This document shows positions 50,346 through 54,687 of a DNA stretch of 54,687 nt, piece by piece (positions within the stretch are counted from its first letter, which is position 1; the number at the start of each line of letters is the position of its first letter). The translations under genes were made by a program, and so were the position numbers. Source of the stretch: Candidatus Gastranaerophilales bacterium. GTDB taxonomy: Bacteria > Cyanobacteriota > Vampirovibrionia > Gastranaerophilales > Gastranaerophilaceae. The stretch spans positions 1 through 54,687 of the forward strand of contig CANPYC010000013.1 of NCBI GenBank assembly GCA_947587615.1, written 5' to 3'. The notes beneath the pieces were generated by a model. It was not told the origin of the DNA. It saw only the letters and a list, made by a program, of their open reading frames with translations, and made no database searches.

Positions 50346-52187
50346 CTATTTTATTGAACAGTTTTTATCATCTGTATCAATAAACCCGTCAAAATTATTA
50401 TCAATTCCGTCACTGCAAGAGTTTTTCGACTCAAAACTTTCAGCTTTAGGAAAATGATAAAGATATTTTTTATCAATAGAATTAAACAAATATAAAAAAT
50501 AATCCCGATAAAACTTCGCAATTTCGCTGTTTTTAATCATTATCATATTTTCATCGTTTTTATAAAATCCGCTTTTTGAAAAATTACAGCTGCCGAAAAT
50601 TAATATCTTCGAGTCGATTTCAATTGTTTTTTCATGATTTTTACCGCCCCAATTTTCAACTATTGTTGGAATATCTGCCCTTCTTAATCTGTTTGTTCTT
50701 GCTGAAAACTTCAAAGCGGAAGAAGCGTCTAAAATTATTGCAATTTTTATACCTTTTTGTTTTAAATTTATAAGTTCATCAATCAAATTATTATCAGTTA
50801 AAAAGAACGCAGAAATTAATATTTCCTCTTTTGCGTTTTTAATATTTTTCAAAATTAACTCAGCGAAAATATCATCCTCGGGAGAAAAATAAACTTCAAT
50901 TTCACTATCATCAAGCTTAAGCGCTTTATTTGAATTTTTCTTCTTCTTTTTAGAAAAATTTAGTTCATACATTTTATCAAATTCATTTTTATAATAATTT
51001 GCAATTTCATTTGAATTAATAATCGCAGCTATATTTGAATTATACCCTCCTACGCCGCTTGGAGAAATATTTGTAGAACCCGTTAAAACTTTTTGATTAT
51101 CAAAAATAAAAAATTTATTATGCATAATCGAGCTTGCGCTATCCGTTTTTGAAGAAAATTCTTTGTTGAAAGTTATTGTATCGGGGTAAATTTTATAGCC
51201 TTCCGGGCTATAATCCGTTATTGTTCTTATCTTTACACCTCTTTGCTTCGCATTTTTAAGCGCCGTTATTATCTCATCTTCATCATTAATTCCATAAATT
51301 GCAATGTCTATCGACTCTTTAGCGCTATTAATCTCATGAATTATTCTTTTACAAATATCCGTTTTGCAATTTGAATCAGGAGCAGTGTTTTCAAGCGGAT
51401 TGATTAAATATAGTTCAATATTTGAAAATTTTTTATATTGAGATTTTGAATAAATTGAATTATTTTTGAAATCTTTAAAAAATACTTCCTCATCTGCAAA
51501 GTTATGAATATGATTAGATTTAAACATATTATTAAAACAAAATTTACATAAATCAAAATGTTGGAATTTAGACCCGACAAGCTCTCCTTGTGCGCTAAGC
51601 TTGGCATATTTACAACTCAAATTATGAACAACATTTGTTTTTAAATTCAAAAGGTAAAATTTAATTTCCGATAATTTTTGTGCATTTATCCTTGCTTGTT
51701 TGAGATTTTGAAAGTTAAAATCTTCAATATTGTTGCTGTCATTATTAATATAGCCCAGCCCGTTTTCCAAAAGTGTCTTTGTGTAATCATCAGAGTTTAC
51801 TTTAAATTCAATTGTGCGATATTTTGTATCTTTATAAACATCTTTTCCAAATTTCACAACTAAAACATTTTTATTTTCAAGATAATATTTAGCCCAGTCC
51901 CTCGCCAGATAACCTGTTTTTAAATAATCCTCAATTGTCATATCAAGTCTTTTTGCTTCATATAGCGAGTGTTTCGTTTTAAAAGGATGGAAAGCGCTGA
52001 TGTGTTCTAATGTAAACAATTCATCATTGTCAATTTTATTGTTATTGTTGATATCAATATAAAATTTATCCGCTTCAACAACCTTCAAAACCTTATGAAA
52101 AGAGGGCTTTTGTTCTTTTGGCAAAAGAAAAGCACCAAGTAAAAATATGAGGAAAAGTATAAATATTTTAATAATTTTAATTTTCAT
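50346..52187 (-). CDS. Multidomain exported nuclease: SNase-like, zinc site, two PLD domains, EF-hand loops
   Basis: A 613-residue exported protein. The N-terminal span (about residues 5-22) is followed by an SNase-like region (HKVLKVVEADKFYID; ARDWAKYYLENKNVLVVKFG) with a calcium-loop-like insertion D45-x-N47-x-N49 to E56. Next comes an Ada-like zinc motif (VHNLSC192 and C214-K-F-C217). Two phospholipase D nuclease domains follow, with complete HKD motifs: H356-N-K358 to D363 and H518-E-K520 to D525. The C-terminus has a Cys-flanked DGIDNNFDGFIDTDD repeat. PLD domains of this type cleave phosphodiesters in DNA, RNA or lipid; the real substrate is unknown. No clear ribosome binding site. Confidence 0.8.
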   Translation of the reverse strand: MKIKIIKIFILFLIFLLGAFLLPKEQKPSFHKVLKVVEADKFYIDINNNNKIDNDELFTLEHISAFHPFKTKHSLYEAKRLDMTIEDYLKTGYLARDWAKYYLENKNVLVVKFGKDVYKDTKYRTIEFKVNSDDYTKTLLENGLGYINNDSNNIEDFNFQNLKQARINAQKLSEIKFYLLNLKTNVVHNLSCKYAKLSAQGELVGSKFQHFDLCKFCFNNMFKSNHIHNFADEEVFFKDFKNNSIYSKSQYKKFSNIELYLINPLENTAPDSNCKTDICKRIIHEINSAKESIDIAIYGINDEDEIITALKNAKQRGVKIRTITDYSPEGYKIYPDTITFNKEFSSKTDSASSIMHNKFFIFDNQKVLTGSTNISPSGVGGYNSNIAAIINSNEIANYYKNEFDKMYELNFSKKKKKNSNKALKLDDSEIEVYFSPEDDIFAELILKNIKNAKEEILISAFFLTDNNLIDELINLKQKGIKIAIILDASSALKFSARTNRLRRADIPTIVENWGGKNHEKTIEIDSKILIFGSCNFSKSGFYKNDENMIMIKNSEIAKFYRDYFLYLFNSIDKKYLYHFPKAESFESKNSCSDGIDNNFDGFIDTDDKNCSIK

Positions 52188-52274
52188 TTTAGTTTTTTTA
52201 CTACTATTTGAATTAAAAGTTGAAAAAAATAAAATTTTAATTTTCTTAATAAAAGTTTACGTTAAGTACTTGTC

Positions 52275-52280
52275 TATAAT
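52275..52280 (+). promoter_or_regulatory. -10 box upstream of rplS
   Basis: TATAAT, 54 bases before the preferred rplS ATG at 52334; a TTTAC element upstream is a weak -35 candidate with short spacing. Confidence 0.35.
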
Positions 52281-52333
52281 TTTTGTTTAATATATGATTA
52301 AAAATGCTAGAAACTTACAAAAAGGGTATAAAA

Positions 52334-52687
52334 ATGAATCCGATTATTGCTGAATTAGAAAAAGAATATACAAACCGTGAAATGCCTGAAATCAATCCGG
52401 GTGACACAGTTAAAGTATTTGTTAGAATTATCGAAGGAAATAAAGAAAGAACACAAGCCTTTGAAGGAACCGTAATTAAAAAACACGGAAGTTCAATTAA
52501 CAAAACAATTACCGTAAGAAAAGTATTCCAAGGCGTTGGTGTTGAACGTGTATTTGCTATTTACTCACCGAGAATTGAAAAAATTCAAGTTTTAAGAAAA
52601 GGTGATGTAAGACGTGCTAAGCTTTACTACTTAAGAGAACGCTCAGGCAAAGCTACACGTATCAGAGAAAAAATGGAAAAAAGATAA
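52334..52687 (+). CDS. rplS: 50S ribosomal protein L19
   Basis: A 117-residue large-subunit protein at the interface with the 30S subunit. It carries PGDTVKVFVRIIEGNKERTQAFEG, the VRKVFQGVGVERVF core and KLYYLRERSGKATRIRE. The start at 52334 (MNPIIAELEK) gives the family's normal length and has AAAGGG upstream; an earlier ATG at 52304 would add ten unconserved residues. In many bacteria rplS is next to trmD and rpsP; here it precedes rbgA and rnhB. Confidence 0.96.
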   Translation: MNPIIAELEKEYTNREMPEINPGDTVKVFVRIIEGNKERTQAFEGTVIKKHGSSINKTITVRKVFQGVGVERVFAIYSPRIEKIQVLRKGDVRRAKLYYLRERSGKATRIREKMEKR

Positions 52688-52798
52688 AAACTTGATATTT
52701 GCAAAACCGCAAAAATTTGCCAAGCTTGTAACCTATCCATGCGGTTAAAATGTAAAATAACGTCAAAATGACGGTTTTATGAATTAAATTTAAAAGTT

Positions 52799-52840
52799 AA
52801 AAAACCTTGGAGCAGCTTTCTAACTTCAAGGTTTTTTATA
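52799..52840 (+). terminator. Terminator between rplS and rbgA
   Basis: A perfect 11-bp stem AAAAAACCTTG/CAAGGTTTTTT (52799-52809 with 52827-52837) with a 17-base loop and T-run. A second weaker hairpin CGTCA-AAA-TGACG lies just upstream at 52761-52773. The rbgA start must lie after it. Confidence 0.75.
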
Positions 52841-52854
52841 GAATGCGGGAAATT

Positions 52855-53712
52855 ATGAGTTTTATTCATTGGTATCCTGGGCATATTGCAAAAGCTCAAA
52901 GACAGCTAAAGGAAAAATTAAGCCTTGTTGATGTAATTATTGAAGTTATTGACGCAAGAATACCCTACTCAAGCAGCTATAAATCAACTGCGCAATTGTG
53001 TCAAAATAAACCAAGGCTAATTCTGATGAATAAAACAGATGTATCTGATGAAAACTATAATAAAATCTGGGCGAGGACAATTTCTTCTTTATCAGGTTGC
53101 GAAGTTGCAACAACAAATCTTAATGATATAAACAGTATAAATACAATTATAACAAAAGTTGTAAATTTGTCAGAACCCGTTATGAAAAAAAGAGAAGAAA
53201 AAGGCTTGCTAAAAAGACCAACAAGGGTTATGGTTATCGGTATGCCAAACGTAGGTAAATCATCCGTTATAAATCGTCTTGTAAAAAGAGCAAAAGCAAA
53301 AACGGGCGCAAAAGCAGGTGTTACAAGGGAACAACAGTGGGTTAGAATTAATGATAAAATTGAACTCTTGGACACCCCGGGGATTATTCCGACCGTTCAA
53401 GATGATCAATATCAGGCGCTAAAGCTTGCTTGTGTCAGTTCAATTGGCGACAATGCCTATGATTGCGAGTATGTAGCAGCTAAGCTGATTGAAATTTTAA
53501 AGAAATATTACTCTGAAACTTTAATTTCATACTACGGTTTTAGTAAAGATGAAGAAATAAATTTAAGTACAATTGCCCTTAAAAAAAATTGGATTATAAA
53601 AGATAATATGCCTGATGTAAAACGGGCTTCGCAAATTATCCTATCAACCTTTAGGGATGGAAAAATGGGTAAATTTACACTGGAGAGAATAGACGAGTAT
53701 GAGCTTATTTGA
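52855..53712 (+). CDS. rbgA: Ribosome biogenesis GTPase RbgA/YlqF
   Basis: A 285-residue circularly permuted GTPase needed for late 50S assembly. The opening FIHWYPGHIAKAQ is family-specific; the G4 motif NKTD (59-62) precedes the G1 loop GMPNVGKSS (about 125-133) and the G3 DTPG, the order expected for permuted GTPases. The start at 52855 is chosen because it gives the conserved opening with CGGGA upstream and avoids the terminator hairpin; a longer frame starts at 52807 inside that hairpin. rnhB overlaps its end by 14 bases. Confidence 0.95.
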   Translation: MSFIHWYPGHIAKAQRQLKEKLSLVDVIIEVIDARIPYSSSYKSTAQLCQNKPRLILMNKTDVSDENYNKIWARTISSLSGCEVATTNLNDINSINTIITKVVNLSEPVMKKREEKGLLKRPTRVMVIGMPNVGKSSVINRLVKRAKAKTGAKAGVTREQQWVRINDKIELLDTPGIIPTVQDDQYQALKLACVSSIGDNAYDCEYVAAKLIEILKKYYSETLISYYGFSKDEEINLSTIALKKNWIIKDNMPDVKRASQIILSTFRDGKMGKFTLERIDEYELI

Positions 53713-54475
53713 ATTTGACAAAGCTGAGCTTTTAAATTCAAAAGCAAGTTTTTTAATCGGCACGGATGAAGCAGGCAGAGGTCCTGCGGCGGGCGGCGTA
53801 TGGGCGGGTGCTGTTTGCTTTAAGAGAAATATTAATCTTGATGAATTTTCAAAGCTCAACGACTCAAAAAAACTCAAACCAAAAACAAGAGAGCTGCTCT
53901 ATGAGCTTATAAAGTCCAATTCATACTGCGCTATTAAGGCGGTAAGTGTTGAAAAAATTGAGCAAATTAATATTCTTCAAGCTTCTCTTTTAGCTATGCG
54001 CTATGCAATTATTGACGTTATGGAACAGATTTATAAAGATTTATATTTATCAAATTGCGCCTGCTCTTGCGCAGATAAAAATTTGAGCTTATGCGCTGAA
54101 AACCGCTCAAATTGTTCTTTTGGCTTTTGTGAGGATAAACACGGCACAGATTTACCCCTTTTGGAGCCCTCAAGTACACTGGTTTTGGTTGATGGAAACA
54201 AATTAATTAAAGATTTTAACTTTAATCAAAAATTTGTTATAAAAGGGGACTCAAAATCCGCAACAATTGCAGCTGCAAGCATTCTTGCAAAAGTTTCAAG
54301 GGACAGATACATGGATAAATTACATGAAAAACACCCGCAGTATGACTGGATAAATAATAAAGGTTATTTAACTAAAAAACATATTGAAGCGCTGCAAAAA
54401 TATGGTGCAACAAAGTATCACAGGCTTTCTTTTTTGAAAAATGTTCTTGAAACACCTGACCCGCTGTCATTGTAA
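53699..54475 (+). CDS. rnhB: Ribonuclease HII with a Cys-rich insertion
   Basis: A 258-residue RNase HII, which nicks DNA 5' to embedded ribonucleotides and degrades RNA-DNA hybrids. The catalytic residues are D23 and E24 (GTDEAGRGP), D165 (LVDGN) and D184 (KGDSKSATIAAASILAKVSRD). Most RNase HII enzymes are 190-220 residues; this one has an extra stretch at about 114-160 between the helix after ASLLAMRYAI and the LVDG strand. It contains C120, C122, C124, C132, C139 and C144, arranged C-x-C-x-C-x7-C-x6-C-x4-C. The insertion may bind a metal or form disulfides. Its start overlaps rbgA by 14 bases, so it is coupled. Confidence 0.93.
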   Translation: MSLFEFDKAELLNSKASFLIGTDEAGRGPAAGGVWAGAVCFKRNINLDEFSKLNDSKKLKPKTRELLYELIKSNSYCAIKAVSVEKIEQINILQASLLAMRYAIIDVMEQIYKDLYLSNCACSCADKNLSLCAENRSNCSFGFCEDKHGTDLPLLEPSSTLVLVDGNKLIKDFNFNQKFVIKGDSKSATIAAASILAKVSRDRYMDKLHEKHPQYDWINNKGYLTKKHIEALQKYGATKYHRLSFLKNVLETPDPLSL

Positions 54476-54532
54476 AAACATCCGCAGGTTATTAGTAATG
54501 GTGAGGAATTGTAAAAGGATGAAAATAGTAAG

Positions 54533-54687
54533 CCGTTAGGTGGACTTTGGTCTGCCGTTTCATCTTTCTTCTTTCTTTATTGACATTGTTTAGTTGAGCC
54601 GTAGGGTGGACTTCAGTCCACCATTTTATCAAGGTTTAACCCATGGTAATTTTACTGAATATTTACTTGTTTTAAATAAGATGGTAG
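54533..54687 (+). repeat. Composite of REP-like palindromes (second copy, inverted, cut by the window end)
   Basis: Unit d (54533-54556) and unit e (54599-54622) share the CCGTAGGGTGGACTT core with the left-end composite. Unit e has a perfect hairpin GGTGGAC-TTCA-GTCCACC preceded by GTAG. After unit e, the text CAAGGTTTAACCCATGG through TTTACTGAATATTTACTTG is a diverged copy of the spacer between units b and a at the left end, read in the opposite direction. The window ends in GGTAG, which is where the third, inverted unit should begin. The copy lies 57 bases after rnhB. Confidence 0.75.

Noticed and set aside
52807-52854. Longer start for the RbgA GTPase
   Set aside because: It begins inside a perfect terminator hairpin, and the added residues precede the conserved family opening FIHWYPGH.

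Overview
This is a low-GC, AT-rich chromosomal stretch from a diderm (Gram-negative-type) bacterium. It encodes an LptD/OstA-type outer-membrane protein, a CMP-Kdo synthetase, an outer-membrane barrel candidate and a meso-diaminopimelate-type MurE, together with flagellar accessory genes (flagellin fragment, flaG, fliS, fliT) and an oxygen-detoxifying flavodiiron protein. The mix of TrmFO, DivIC-like, DUF151 and PBS-lyase-type HEAT proteins, the low GC and the anaerobe-like redox genes fit a non-photosynthetic cyanobacterial relative (Vampirovibrionia/Gastranaerophilales). That placement is an inference from gene content; there is no rRNA in the window to confirm it.

Layout. Positions 1-700 hold a 5'-truncated flagellin fragment (minus strand) and a composite of three REP-like palindromes; a second, inverted copy of that composite begins at 54533 and runs off the right end. 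From 894 to 7532 a plus-strand block runs mscS, lipoprotein, blaI-like repressor, unknown gene, rsmH, ftsL-like, ftsI, murE: a short division/cell-wall cluster. Then come fabI, a zinc-ribbon membrane protein and a secreted protein (minus), rmuC, rnhA, aroF, glyQ and two tandem amino-acid permeases. Next are flaG-fliS-fliT (minus), an unknown coiled-coil protein with asparaginase II, a DivIC-like protein, trmFO, pepA, a HEAT-repeat protein, tRNA-Leu(UAA), a DUF1858 protein, the DUF151 nuclease, acyl-CoA synthetase, flavodiiron protein, sbcC and sbcD.

The right half (34477-54475) holds a GT-C-like membrane protein, an outer-membrane protein candidate, a degenerate TrpD-like protein, rpsP, a YkgJ-family/secreted/TPR operon, a 1159-residue TPR and Lys-Ala-Glu coiled-coil protein, kdsB, LptD-like, an EnvC-like M23 protein with a 35-residue membrane peptide upstream, a multidomain SNase/zinc/PLD nuclease, and rplS, rbgA and rnhB. 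Much of it is cell-envelope biogenesis: peptidoglycan synthesis (ftsI, murE) and remodelling (M23), lipid A/core supply (kdsB) and delivery (LptD), fatty-acid synthesis (fabI).

Most notable observations: (1) the inverted REP/REPIN composites at both ends; (2) a group of genes without a Shine-Dalgarno site whose -10-like hexamer ends 7-8 bases before ATG, suggesting leaderless transcripts; (3) a six-cysteine insertion in RNase HII; (4) an unusual SNase-like/zinc/EF-hand/double-PLD nuclease; (5) a TolA-like coiled-coil gene with exact internal repeats of 179 and 237 bp; (6) a TrpD homologue that has lost its PRPP-binding motif.
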